From: Actinomycetota bacterium
GTDB lineage: Bacteria > Actinomycetota > Actinomycetes > Mycobacteriales > Mycobacteriaceae
Length of the DNA: 64,000 nucleotides
Assembly (NCBI GenBank): GCA_018268465.1
Contig: JAFDWN010000033.1
Span: forward strand, 1-64,000
Direction: 5' to 3'
The position numbers were made by a program, and so were the translations under genes. The notes beneath the pieces were generated by a model. It searched no databases and had not been told where the DNA came from. It saw only the letters and a list, made by a program, of their open reading frames with translations. Of this stretch, positions 9,570 through 17,098 are shown one piece after another. Position 1 is the stretch's first letter; each line of letters starts with the position of its first letter.

Positions 9570-9661
9570 GGGGCGCCCCTCTCCCGCACTCCCCCAGTTC
9601 GGGGTATGACACCTGAATCTGAAACGGACACTCTCCTATCGCCCAAGGCCGAGGAATGCCA

Positions 9662-10277
9662 TCATCGCTCGCTCGACGGTCCAGACCCCCCTCTGTTCAC
9701 CCCTCGTCCCGTGGCGTTTCGGCCCCAGCAGGTCAGCACGACACCGCCGGGGAATGCCATTGGCTGGGCAATAGGGGCGAACCCAGAAATCATCTGACCT
9801 TCCGGGAACAGTCGACGTCCCCCTCCTTGCACGAAGGGGTAAATGAACAACCGATACTCGTCGACGACGTCCGCCTCGATAAGGGCGTGACACAGGGTGA
9901 TACTTCCGGTCACCACAATGTCGCCGCCCTCTGTCGCCTTCAACTTTGCGGCCTGTTCAACAGGGTCACCCGACAAGATCGTCGAGTTCTCCCAGTCCGG
10001 GTCTGTCATCGACGACGACACTACGTATTTGCCGACATTGTTGAGGTAGTCACCCACTCCGGTGGTGTCATCCACCTGATTCGGCCAGTATCCGCGAAAG
10101 TCCTCGAACGTCTTTCGGCCGATCAGCAGAGCGTCGGCGGTGGAGCCTTGGCGGGTCATTTCGGCAAGCAGCTCGTCATCGTGGGCCTGCGGGTCGAACC
10201 ATCCGGCCCCCTCCAGCATCTCGATCGAGCCGTCCAGGGTCACGTTCTGAGTGATGATCAAGGAGCGCATGCTCATT
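9662..10277 (-). CDS. Dihydrofolate reductase / RibD-like family protein
   Basis: About 204 residues with the same fold as its neighbour: LIITQNVTLDGSIEMLEGAG at the N-terminus, ALLIGRKTFEDFRGYWP, DIVVTGSITLCHALIEADVV and YPFVQGGGRRLFPEG. It is only moderately similar to the 8988 gene, so the pair is not a recent duplication. Starts are possible at 10277 (MSMRSL) or 10271 (MRSLII); the ribosome site is weak. The substrate is unknown. The 200 bases between this gene and arsR (10278-10477) hold nothing I can support. Confidence 0.82.
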
Positions 10278-10477
10278 AGACCCACCGACCGCCACTATCT
10301 CATCGCGTCACGGGCACCTGTTCGTTTTGCCACCCGCTGGAAGCGGTCGTTTCGTGGGTTGGCCGGATCTCCGATGCGCACGGGCGATCGGAGCTCCAAT
10401 GGATGGTTGCCTTCCCTGTGACGCTGAGCTCGGAGTGCGTCGGGAAGTGGCCGAAGAGCGACGCCAACGTGGATTCG

Positions 10478-10837
10478 CTACCGACAGCAGCTCGGATCGA
10501 GCACCGCGCACAGTGCCTGCAGGGCTTCGGGTTTCACCCGGTGAAAGACGTTCATGCCGCGCCGGTCGGAGATCACCAGCCCGGCTTTGCGGAGCTGGCC
10601 GAGGTGGTGGCTGACGGTGGATTCGCTCAGGTCGAGCTGCGCGGCGAGATCCCCGCTGGTCTCCTCTCCTGGGCGCGAACTGAACAGCAGTGACATGATC
10701 TTCACCCGCATCGGATCGGCGAGCGCCTTGAGGCGCATGGCGACTTCAAGCGCATCGGCGTCGCTCAGGGGCCCGGCGGCCACCGGGGCGCAGCACACCG
10801 GGGCGGACATGTCGATGACGGGGAGCGCTTTGGGCAT
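10478..10837 (-). CDS. arsR: ArsR-family As(III)-responsive repressor
   Basis: A 119-residue winged-helix repressor (recognition region SGDLAAQLDLSESTVSHHLG, residues 61-80). It carries Cys15-Cys16 near the N-terminus and further cysteines at 110 and 117-118. An N-terminal Cys pair is how the Corynebacterium-type ArsR binds arsenite, as opposed to the ELCxCDL loop of the plasmid type. The gene is divergent from arsI, with a perfect 13-bp inverted repeat between them that is the likely operator, so it should derepress arsI and itself when As(III) binds. Confidence 0.9.
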   Translation of the reverse strand: MPKALPVIDMSAPVCCAPVAAGPLSDADALEVAMRLKALADPMRVKIMSLLFSSRPGEETSGDLAAQLDLSESTVSHHLGQLRKAGLVISDRRGMNVFHRVKPEALQALCAVLDPSCCR

Positions 10838-10861
10838 GGACCCATCCTGCCATATGTTCTT

Positions 10862-10916
10862 GACATATATCGAAAAGGTGGCATCCTGGCGGTGACGCGT
10901 CGGTTCGATATATGTC
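10862..10916. promoter_or_regulatory. ArsR operator: perfect 13-bp inverted repeat
   Basis: GACATATATCGAA at 10862-10874 is mirrored exactly by TTCGATATATGTC at 10904-10916, with 29 bases between. A TTGACA -35-like hexamer (10860-10865) overlaps the left arm and the ribosome site CGGAGG (10929-10934) of arsI follows the right arm. A further CATATGT half-site sits at 10851-10857. The AT-rich arms stand out in this GC-rich DNA. The spacing suggests two half-sites, or two separate sites, controlling the divergent promoters. Confidence 0.8.
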
Positions 10917-10940
10917 TAAATCGTTTCCCGGAGGTTGATC

Positions 10941-11420
10941 GTGTCCCGTGTTCAGTTAGCGCTCAACGTCGATGATCTCGACGAGGCGATCACGTTCTAC
11001 ACCAAACTGTTTGGCGTTTCCCCGGCCAAGGTGAAGCCTGGCTATGCCAACTTCGCGGTCACCGAGCCGCCGCTGAAGCTGGTGTTGCTGGAAAACCCCG
11101 GCAGCGGGGGCGCCATCAACCATCTCGGGGTTGAGGTCGGCTCCAGCGAGTCGGTGCGCGCCGAGATCGCTCGCCTGACCGGTGAGGGGTTGTTCACCGC
11201 TGAGGAGATCGGCACCACGTGCTGTTTCGCCAGGCAGGACAAGGTGTGGGTGACCGGCCCGGCCGGAGAGAAATGGGAGGTTTACACCGTGCTCGCCGAC
11301 TCCGACACCTTTGGCGCCAGTCCACAACAGCGTGACCACACCGCCAGCAGGGCCGGCGTCTGCTGCGGCGGTATTGCCGCCGATCAGCCCAAGGCCGCCA
11401 CCGCGACGTCCTGCTGCTGA
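10941..11420 (+). CDS. arsI: ArsI-type organoarsenical C-As lyase / VOC metalloenzyme
   Basis: A 159-residue vicinal-oxygen-chelate protein. ArsI cleaves the carbon-arsenic bond of trivalent methyl- or aromatic arsenicals using Fe(II). The expected residues are present: Gln5, His61 (NHLGVEV) and Glu113 (KWEVYTV) as metal ligands, and Cys94-Cys95 (TTCCFA) for arsenic binding. The tail is Cys rich (GVCCGG and a terminal SCC), which could hold extra arsenic. I start it at the GTG 10941, six bases after CGGAGG, not the TTG at 10935. CadI proteins belong to the same family, so a broader metal role cannot be excluded, but the ars neighbours favour ArsI. Confidence 0.85.
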   Translation: MSRVQLALNVDDLDEAITFYTKLFGVSPAKVKPGYANFAVTEPPLKLVLLENPGSGGAINHLGVEVGSSESVRAEIARLTGEGLFTAEEIGTTCCFARQDKVWVTGPAGEKWEVYTVLADSDTFGASPQQRDHTASRAGVCCGGIAADQPKAATATSCC

Positions 11421-11503
11421 GCTGGTCGTCCGCTGATTCGGGGTGGGCATCGCGCAGGCTGTGATGCCCACCCGCGGCGGTGTTCATGGCCCGTTGGCTT
11501 GCG

Positions 11504-11532
11504 CATCGATTCGACAACGGTCAATATCGATG
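11504..11532. promoter_or_regulatory. Possible second ArsR operator upstream of arsR2
   Basis: CATCGAT (11504-11510) and ATCGATG (11526-11532) form a perfect 7-bp inverted repeat with 15 bases between. It ends two bases before the arsR start at 11534, and TCAATATCGATGA within it resembles ArsR-family half-sites. If it is bound, the arsR-aqpS-arsC operon would autoregulate. It is short, so chance is possible. Confidence 0.4.
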
Positions 11533-11533
11533 A

Positions 11534-11899
11534 ATGTCGAAGTCACTGCCGTTGATCGACCGGACCGGTTGCGATGCCGCACCGCCGGTGGGTGAGGCGC
11601 TTTCGGCGCAGGTTGCCGTCGAGTTGGCCGCGCAGCTCAAGGCGCTCTCGGATCCGGTGCGACTGCGGCTACTGAGCGCGGTGGCCAGCCGTGCCGGCGC
11701 AGAGGCGTGCGTTTGCGACATCTCGGCCGGGATCGAGGTCAGTCAGCCCACCATCTCCCATCACCTGAAGGTGCTGCGCACCGCGGGTCTACTCGAGTGC
11801 GAGCGCCGTGGTTCCTGGGTTTACTACCGAGTGATTCCGGAAGCACTGCAACGACTTTCCGATGTTCTAGGCGCACACCGCTTGATCGGCAGCCGGTGA
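11534..11899 (+). CDS. arsR: ArsR-family repressor, CxC-type
   Basis: A 121-residue winged-helix repressor and first gene of the arsR-aqpS-arsC operon. It has the classical As(III)-sensing loop with Cys59 and Cys61 (EACVCDIS) just before the recognition helix VSQPTISHHLKVLRTAGLLE. Its sensor geometry thus differs from that of the arsR at 10478, so the island has two independently evolved As(III) sensors. Its stop overlaps the GTG of the next gene (GTGA). Confidence 0.9.
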   Translation: MSKSLPLIDRTGCDAAPPVGEALSAQVAVELAAQLKALSDPVRLRLLSAVASRAGAEACVCDISAGIEVSQPTISHHLKVLRTAGLLECERRGSWVYYRVIPEALQRLSDVLGAHRLIGSR

Positions 11900-12666
11900 C
11901 GGACACCGCCGGGCTCGGTCGGAGGCTGGCCGCGGAGTTCCTCGGCACGGCCCTGTTGGTGACCGTGGTGGTCGGCTCGGGGATCGCCGCGGCGGCGCTC
12001 TCACCCCGCGACACCGGGTTGCAGCTGCTGGAGAACTCGACCGCCACCGTGTTCGGGCTGGGCGTGCTGATCCTGATGTTCGGCCCGATTTCGGGGGCGC
12101 ATTTCAACCCCGTGGTCAGTGCGGCGGACTGGCTGCTGGGACGACGGTCGCGTACCGGCATCACCGCCGGCGACCTCTTGGCCTACACGATCGCGCAGAC
12201 CGCCGGCGGGATCACCGGAGCGTGGCTGGCCAATCTGATGTTCGACCGGCCGGTGTTCGAGATCTCCACCACACACCGCATCACCACCGGGCATTTGATC
12301 GCCGAAGTCGTGGCCACCGCCGGCCTGGTCACCCTGATTGTCACGCTGGCCCGCACCGGCCGTGCCGCGATGTCGGCCGCGGCGGTGGGCGCCTACATCG
12401 GCGCCGCGTACTGGTTCACCTCATCGACGAGCTTCGCCAATCCCGCAGTGACCATCGGTCGGGTCTTCTCCGATACCTTCGCCGGCATCTCCCCCACGTC
12501 GGTACCAGGGTTCATCGCCGCCCAAACCGTCGGCGCCCTCCTCGGCCTGGCGTTGATCACCGCCCTCTACCCCGACGCCGCGGCCTCTGCCGACAACGTC
12601 GTGGTGCCTCACCCACACGCCAGCCCCTCCGCAGCTGCTGATGCCGAACCGAGGAGTTCGCCGTGA
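11896..12666 (+). CDS. aqpS: Aquaglyceroporin (MIP family), AqpS-like arsenite channel
   Basis: A 256-residue channel of the major intrinsic protein family with about six membrane helices and two half-helix signatures, HFNPVVS (Asn71) and FANPAVT (Asn182). It is translationally coupled to arsR upstream and to arsC downstream (GTGA overlap at each end). In Sinorhizobium meliloti an aquaglyceroporin replaces the ArsB/Acr3 pump: arsenate is reduced inside, and arsenite leaves down its gradient through AqpS. The gene order here implies the same scheme. No ArsB or Acr3 gene is present in the window. Confidence 0.88.
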   Translation: MTDTAGLGRRLAAEFLGTALLVTVVVGSGIAAAALSPRDTGLQLLENSTATVFGLGVLILMFGPISGAHFNPVVSAADWLLGRRSRTGITAGDLLAYTIAQTAGGITGAWLANLMFDRPVFEISTTHRITTGHLIAEVVATAGLVTLIVTLARTGRAAMSAAAVGAYIGAAYWFTSSTSFANPAVTIGRVFSDTFAGISPTSVPGFIAAQTVGALLGLALITALYPDAAASADNVVVPHPHASPSAAADAEPRSSP

Positions 12667-13208
12667 CCGACGGCCCCGTCGTCTCCTATGGCCAATTCGC
12701 CGGCCGCGCAACAATTCTCAACCTTCAGTCCGTGGTGGCCGAACGATTCGCCCACCAACGTCTGCACGCCCTGCCCCGAGCGGAAGGCACGAACATCGAC
12801 ACCAAACCCACCGTGCTGTTCCTCTGCACCCACAACGCCGGCCGCTCCCAAATGGCACTGGGATACTTCACCCACTATGCCGGCGACAACGCGATCGCCT
12901 GGTCCGGAGGCTCCGAACCCGCCCACGAGATCAACCCCGCCGCCATCGCAGCCATGGCCGAAGTCGGCATCGACATCACCGACGAATACCCCAAACCCTG
13001 GACCGAGGACATCGTGCGGGCCGCCGACGTCGTCATCACCATGGGCTGCGGCGATTCCTGCCCCGTCTTCCCCGGGAAACGCTACGAGAACTGGGAACTC
13101 GCAGATCCCGCCGGCCAAGGACTGGACGCCGTGCGGCCTATCCGCGACGACATCGACGGACGCGTTCAGCGGCTGCTGGCCGAACTCAACGTCCCCCCAG
13201 CCCGCTGA
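12663..13208 (+). CDS. arsC: Arsenate reductase, low-molecular-weight phosphatase type
   Basis: Reduces arsenate to arsenite. The phosphatase loop CTHNAGRS (Cys55...Arg61) opens the catalytic domain, ITMGCGDSCP supplies Cys129 and Cys133, and the acid is in LADPAGQ (Asp148). The GCGDSCP form is like the actinobacterial enzymes that use mycothiol/mycoredoxin rather than the thioredoxin-type triad, but I infer this only from the motif. The first 45 residues are an extra helical extension ahead of the core. The GTG at 12663 overlaps the aqpS stop. About 110 bases to the convergent merR gene hold no clear feature. Confidence 0.9.
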   Translation: MTDGPVVSYGQFAGRATILNLQSVVAERFAHQRLHALPRAEGTNIDTKPTVLFLCTHNAGRSQMALGYFTHYAGDNAIAWSGGSEPAHEINPAAIAAMAEVGIDITDEYPKPWTEDIVRAADVVITMGCGDSCPVFPGKRYENWELADPAGQGLDAVRPIRDDIDGRVQRLLAELNVPPAR

Positions 13209-13320
13209 TCACGAAAAACCAAGGGGATCAGAGGATATACCCACCTCGAGGACCCGGCACCACCAATCCCCCGCTGGGACATCGACGAACCCTACGGCCG
13301 CGGCCAACCAGGACGACGCA

Positions 13321-13764
13321 CTAACCTCGATCCGCGGGCTTGGCCTGAATGGAGCTTTCCCTCGCGTCGATGTCATCACCTGGAGTGTTCGACCGCCATG
13401 CCGACATCTGGGCCCGGAATTTCGGACAGGCGAGGATGTCGGCGTGGCTGCATTGCACAGCGTGCTCGAGGAACTGCCTGGCATGCTCCAAATCGATTGA
13501 TCGCTGGTGTGTTTCGGCGAGTTTGGTGGTGATCATCGCGGTTCGCCGGGGCCGGTCCTGTTGTAGTTCGGCGAGGTCGGCGAGCGTGAGGCCGGCGTGC
13601 TGGCATTTGCGGAGCAGAGCGATGCGCTCCGCAGCCTCGGGCGGGTAACGGCGCTGGCCGCTGCGTCGTTCGGGCTGCGGAAGCAGGCCATGACGCTCCC
13701 AGTACCGAATGGCCGACGCCGGAACACCGGTGAGTTCGGCGAGCGCGCCGATCGTCATGAGCAT
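13321..13764 (-). CDS. MerR-family transcriptional regulator
   Basis: A 147-residue regulator with the N-terminal MerR winged helix (TIGALAELTGVPASAIRYWE, then RHGLLPQPERRSGQRRY) and a helical dimerisation region. Near the C-terminus are Cys residues in VQCSHADILACPKF that could bind a metal or sense redox, in the way of ZntR/SoxR-like proteins. The start at 13764 has GAGAGGGGG upstream. It is divergent from the class II aldolase operon, and a palindromic candidate operator lies between. Confidence 0.88.
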   Translation of the reverse strand: MLMTIGALAELTGVPASAIRYWERHGLLPQPERRSGQRRYPPEAAERIALLRKCQHAGLTLADLAELQQDRPRRTAMITTKLAETHQRSIDLEHARQFLEHAVQCSHADILACPKFRAQMSAWRSNTPGDDIDARESSIQAKPADRG

Positions 13765-13800
13765 CCGGAACCCCCTCTCGTGGCTGTCGGCGAGAATGCG

Positions 13801-13835
13801 CCACCGCGCTTGACTTAAACCTTAGTTCAAGGTGG
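13801..13835. promoter_or_regulatory. MerR-type operator/promoter palindrome
   Basis: CTTGA (13809-13813) and TCAAG (13827-13831) form an inverted repeat, flanked by a second one, CCACC (13801-13805) with GGTGG (13831-13835). The centre ACTTAAACCTTAGT is AT rich. MerR regulators bind palindromes in the spacer of over-long promoters, and this element sits 37 bases from the merR start and 42 from the aldolase start. It is suggestive rather than proven. Confidence 0.55.
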
Positions 13836-13876
13836 ACGGTGGGTGGCGGAAGGGATACCACGACTGGAGGTTCGAC

Positions 13877-14542
13877 ATGAACAATGATTCAACCGTGCGG
13901 AAGTCTGCCGAACTGCTGGTGGACACCGCTGAGCACCTGTTCGGGGCAGGGGTGATGTCGCACTCCGGACACGCCAACCTCAGCGCCCGCCTGCCCGGCG
14001 AACGCTTCGTGCTGACCCCCGGGTTCGTCCGGGGTCTGCGCGCTGACCAGGTCGCGGTGGTCGGCTTCGACGGGAACGTGCTCGGCGGACGACTGCAATC
14101 GGCGAGCGCGGAGATCGTGAACATGCACGGTGTCGTCTATCGCCTCCGCCCCGAGGCCGGTTCGGTCCTGCACACCCATTCGCCGGCCGCGACCGCCTTC
14201 GCCGTGGCGCACCAACCGCTACCGTGCCGCACCGAGCCCATGCTGCGATTCGGGCAGGCCGAGGAGGTCCCGGTGGCACCGTGGGGACCGCGCGGTTCAG
14301 ACGTGTCGGTGCGCGGCGTCGCCAAACTCCTCGAACAGCGCCCGACCACCTCGGCGGTGTTGCTGGGCAACCACGGTCTGCTGGTGTTCGGCCCCGACCC
14401 GCGGCAGGCCGCCGACCTGCTGATCGCCATCGAAGAAAGCGCCGAGGCCGAAATCGCGGCCCGAGCCCTCGGCGGCGGGGTGGACTTCCCCACCGGTGCG
14501 CTGGATGCGGTACGGGCGTCGATGGCCCAGGCGTCGTCATGA
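13877..14542 (+). CDS. Class II aldolase/adducin family protein
   Basis: A 221-residue zinc-dependent aldolase-fold protein (fuculose/ribulose phosphate aldolase-like). GHANLSARLPG (about 31-41) forms the phosphate/substrate loop, and HTHSPAATAF (about 98-107) and GNHGLLVFG (about 164-172) carry the metal histidines. The ATG at 13877 follows GGAGG. It overlaps the next gene by ATGA, and a MerR regulator is divergent. The substrate is not predictable; the CMD-like partner suggests breakdown of an oxidised or lactone compound. Confidence 0.85.
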   Translation: MNNDSTVRKSAELLVDTAEHLFGAGVMSHSGHANLSARLPGERFVLTPGFVRGLRADQVAVVGFDGNVLGGRLQSASAEIVNMHGVVYRLRPEAGSVLHTHSPAATAFAVAHQPLPCRTEPMLRFGQAEEVPVAPWGPRGSDVSVRGVAKLLEQRPTTSAVLLGNHGLLVFGPDPRQAADLLIAIEESAEAEIAARALGGGVDFPTGALDAVRASMAQASS

Positions 14543-14973
14543 CCGGCCCCCACGACCTCGACGGGATCCGCGATCGATACCGCGTCACCTACGGGTCTGT
14601 CCCGCCTGGTATCGAGGATCGGCTCCGGGTCGCCAGCGCCCTTGGCCGCCTGGCCACCGAGGACGCGTTCGCTGCGTTGCGCCACCTCGTGCTCGACGAC
14701 AACCCGCTCGGTAATCGCGTCCAACAACTGGTCCACGTCGGCCAGCTGTTGGTTCTCGGCCGCGCCGACGCCGCACGTCTGCACGCCCGCGGTGCCATTC
14801 ACGCCGGAGCTGGCCTCAGCGACCTCGTCGGGGTCGCCGAGACCGCGTTGATCACCGGCGGCGCCCCGGCCTACGCACTCGGCATCGCGATCGTCGCCGA
14901 GCTTCTCCCCGCCGACGAATCATTAGCGGATTCACCCGCCGGATCCGGCCGCCGTGGTGATCGGCGCGCGTAG
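14539..14973 (+). CDS. Carboxymuconolactone-decarboxylase-like (AhpD-fold) protein
   Basis: A 144-residue all-helical protein whose middle (NRVQQLVHVGQLLVLGRADA and DLVGVAETALITGGAPAYALG) resembles the CMD/AhpD family. The Cys-x-x-Cys that gives AhpD proteins their peroxidase activity is absent, so it is more like the decarboxylase branch or a non-redox member. It is translationally coupled to the aldolase gene by ATGA, so the two probably act on one substrate. Family assignment rests on pattern only. Confidence 0.65.
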   Translation: MTGPHDLDGIRDRYRVTYGSVPPGIEDRLRVASALGRLATEDAFAALRHLVLDDNPLGNRVQQLVHVGQLLVLGRADAARLHARGAIHAGAGLSDLVGVAETALITGGAPAYALGIAIVAELLPADESLADSPAGSGRRGDRRA

Positions 14974-15137
14974 CGCAAGTAGACGGCGCCGCAGCCGAAG
15001 GTGCGCATCTCGACGAGGACGCGCGCGATCCGCCGGTCCAACGGGCTGAAGCAGGGGATGAATCCTGCCGCCGGGCGGCGTTCTGCGAGCACGACAGGCC
15101 GTTTCGCTATGTCTTGAGGCTCTCAGAAGGAGAAAAC

Positions 15138-16052
15138 ATGAGCTTGGTCAACATTTCGAACCCCGGCAGGGCGGGTCTCGACGAACTGGTTCCGTCGCGC
15201 TATGCGGTGCAGGTCGGCGATATCGACGTGCTGGTCATCAGCGATGGGGTGCTGCCGATCACGGCCTCGACGTACGCGACCAATGCCGATTCGGCCGAGC
15301 TGGCGGGCTGGCTGGACGAGAATTTCCTGCCGCCCGAGGTGGTTGACTGGCCGCTGAATGTGGTCGTGGTGCGCAGCGGCGACCGGACCATTCTCGTCGA
15401 TGCGGGCCTGGGGCTGGAGTTCCCCGACTTCCCGCGGGCCGGGCAGACAGTTCAGCGGCTGGAAGCTGCCGGTGTCGATCTTGCGTCCGTCACCGACGTC
15501 GTGCTCACCCACATGCATATGGACCATGTCGGCGGGTTGCTCACCAAAGGGCTGAAGGACCGGCTGCGTCCGGACTTGCGGGTCCACGCGGCGACGGCCG
15601 AGGCCGAGTTCTGGACCGCGCCCGATTTCTCCCACACCACGATGCCGCAGCCGATACCGGACGTGCTTCGCAGGGTGGCCACCCAGTTCCTGGACGAATA
15701 CCGCAGCCAATTAAGGACATTCGAGACCGAATACGAGGTAGCGCCGGGAGTGCTCATCAGTCGCACCGGCGGGCACACCCCCGGACACAGCGTCGTTCGA
15801 CTGGCGTCCGGCGGCGATCGGATGACGTTCGCGGGCGACGCCGTGTTCGCGCCCGGGTTTGACAACCCCCAGTGGCACAACGGCTTCGAACACGACCCCG
15901 AGGAGGCCGCGCGAGTGCGGTTCCGGCTCCTGCGGGAGCTGGCGGCGACGGGAGAATCGCTGGTCGCGACCCACCTACCGTTCCCGTCGGTCTGCCGGGT
16001 GGCCGTCGCCGGTGCTGCTTTCCGTTGCGTGCCCGCCGTGTGGGATTACTGA
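15138..16052 (+). CDS. MBL-fold metallo-hydrolase
   Basis: A 304-residue metallo-beta-lactamase-fold enzyme with the zinc motif HMHMDH (VVLTHMHMDHVGGLL, about 126-140), the further ligand in TGGHTPGHS and the aspartate in FAGDAVFAPG. No signal peptide is seen. Members of this subgroup include N-acyl-homoserine lactonase-like and quorum-quenching enzymes as well as many unassigned esterases or lactonases. The ATG at 15138 has AGAAGGAG upstream. It stands alone; the 164 bases before it contain no supported gene. Confidence 0.85.
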   Translation: MSLVNISNPGRAGLDELVPSRYAVQVGDIDVLVISDGVLPITASTYATNADSAELAGWLDENFLPPEVVDWPLNVVVVRSGDRTILVDAGLGLEFPDFPRAGQTVQRLEAAGVDLASVTDVVLTHMHMDHVGGLLTKGLKDRLRPDLRVHAATAEAEFWTAPDFSHTTMPQPIPDVLRRVATQFLDEYRSQLRTFETEYEVAPGVLISRTGGHTPGHSVVRLASGGDRMTFAGDAVFAPGFDNPQWHNGFEHDPEEAARVRFRLLRELAATGESLVATHLPFPSVCRVAVAGAAFRCVPAVWDY

Positions 16053-16144
16053 CCGCTTCTCGGGACAGGGATCCGGTGAAACGCGCCGGTCGACGTGTTG
16101 CCTGCGTCGACCGGCGCTACCGCCGCGCAAAGCCGGGACCGCCC

Positions 16145-16921
16145 TCACAGCACATGCCCGCTGTGGCATGTCCCGGGTATCGGCGGACCCTTCGCCAGCT
16201 GATCCCCCAGTGACAGCGGGCCGTCCGCGGCGCGCATAGCGGCCACCGGCGGAAGGGACAACTGGATCTCGTAGATCACCCTCCCCTCCCCGGTGACGTT
16301 GCGACACGTCAGCCCGACGCGCTCCCCCGCCGACGGACCGAACGCGTCGTCGAAGCGCTCGCGGACGGCGTTCTGCGTGAAACGTTCGCCCTCGGCATCG
16401 GAGAACAGCGGGTCGAGCACCGCCCGGGCCTGATCCGTCAGCGCCACGGCCGCACCGAAATATGCCTCCGGCGTGACCCCCGAACACGTCCCGTGGGTGT
16501 ACCACTCGTGGGGCACCAAGACCCGCGAATCGGACATCAACGACTGCAGATCGGTGTTGAGCGAATCGGAGATTTCCACGGTGGGGATGTCGGTGCCGTG
16601 CGTGTTCCTGGCGCGGCTTGCCAACTCTTCTGGCACACCGCAGAACTCGTTGTCGCGCGGCTGCGGCCACAGCCCGTGCAGGATCCACATCCGGCCCAGT
16701 TCGCCGACATGACCGGAGGCGCATCCCAGATTGGATTTCTCGACCCGGCACAGGCTCGGCCCCCATGTCACCACCAACACGCTGGAGTCGGTGTCCGCCG
16801 CCGCCGACGACGTCACCGGAGAGGTGCGGTCGAGGACGCCGACGCTGTAGACGACGGCGGCCACCACGATCGCCGCCAGCGCAGTGGAAATCGACATTAC
16901 GGCCACGTCGCCTCGCCGCAT
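16145..16921 (-). CDS. Secreted/anchored ribonuclease T2 family protein
   Basis: A 258-residue RNase T2-type endoribonuclease with both catalytic blocks intact: CAS I WILHGLWP (His82) and CAS II PHEWYTHGTC (His138, Glu139, His143). RNase T2 cuts single-stranded RNA to 2',3'-cyclic phosphates without metal. Residues 11-29 form an N-terminal hydrophobic segment without a clear lipobox, so it is exported and perhaps membrane anchored, acting outside the cytoplasm. Several cysteines could form the family disulfides. The gene is divergent from the membrane protein/reverse transcriptase operon, with 177 bases between starts. Confidence 0.85.
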   Translation of the reverse strand: MRRGDVAVMSISTALAAIVVAAVVYSVGVLDRTSPVTSSAAADTDSSVLVVTWGPSLCRVEKSNLGCASGHVGELGRMWILHGLWPQPRDNEFCGVPEELASRARNTHGTDIPTVEISDSLNTDLQSLMSDSRVLVPHEWYTHGTCSGVTPEAYFGAAVALTDQARAVLDPLFSDAEGERFTQNAVRERFDDAFGPSAGERVGLTCRNVTGEGRVIYEIQLSLPPVAAMRAADGPLSLGDQLAKGPPIPGTCHSGHVL

Positions 16922-17098
16922 CGTGCACCCTTCTCAACAAGGCATGGCAGGATTCATCCACGCTCGCCGTAATCCGACGAGTTTCCCACAGCAACGGGTC
17001 CGCGTTGCGTGAACGCCTAGCGGGGGGCAGCCGGGTTTGCCGCACACGACCTTCTGTTTCGTCACACCACCAGTTACCTGACCGGCTCGGGGATCCTC

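Noticed and set aside
13209..13320. Read-through peptide (THLEDPAPPIPRWDIDEPYG) after the arsC stop
   Set aside because: It looks protein-like in the arsC frame, yet has no start and no family; a lost 3' extension is possible but unsupported.
14974..15137. Possible short minus-strand gene before the MBL gene
   Set aside because: An open frame exists across the end of the CMD-like gene, but no motif, start or ribosome site supports it.
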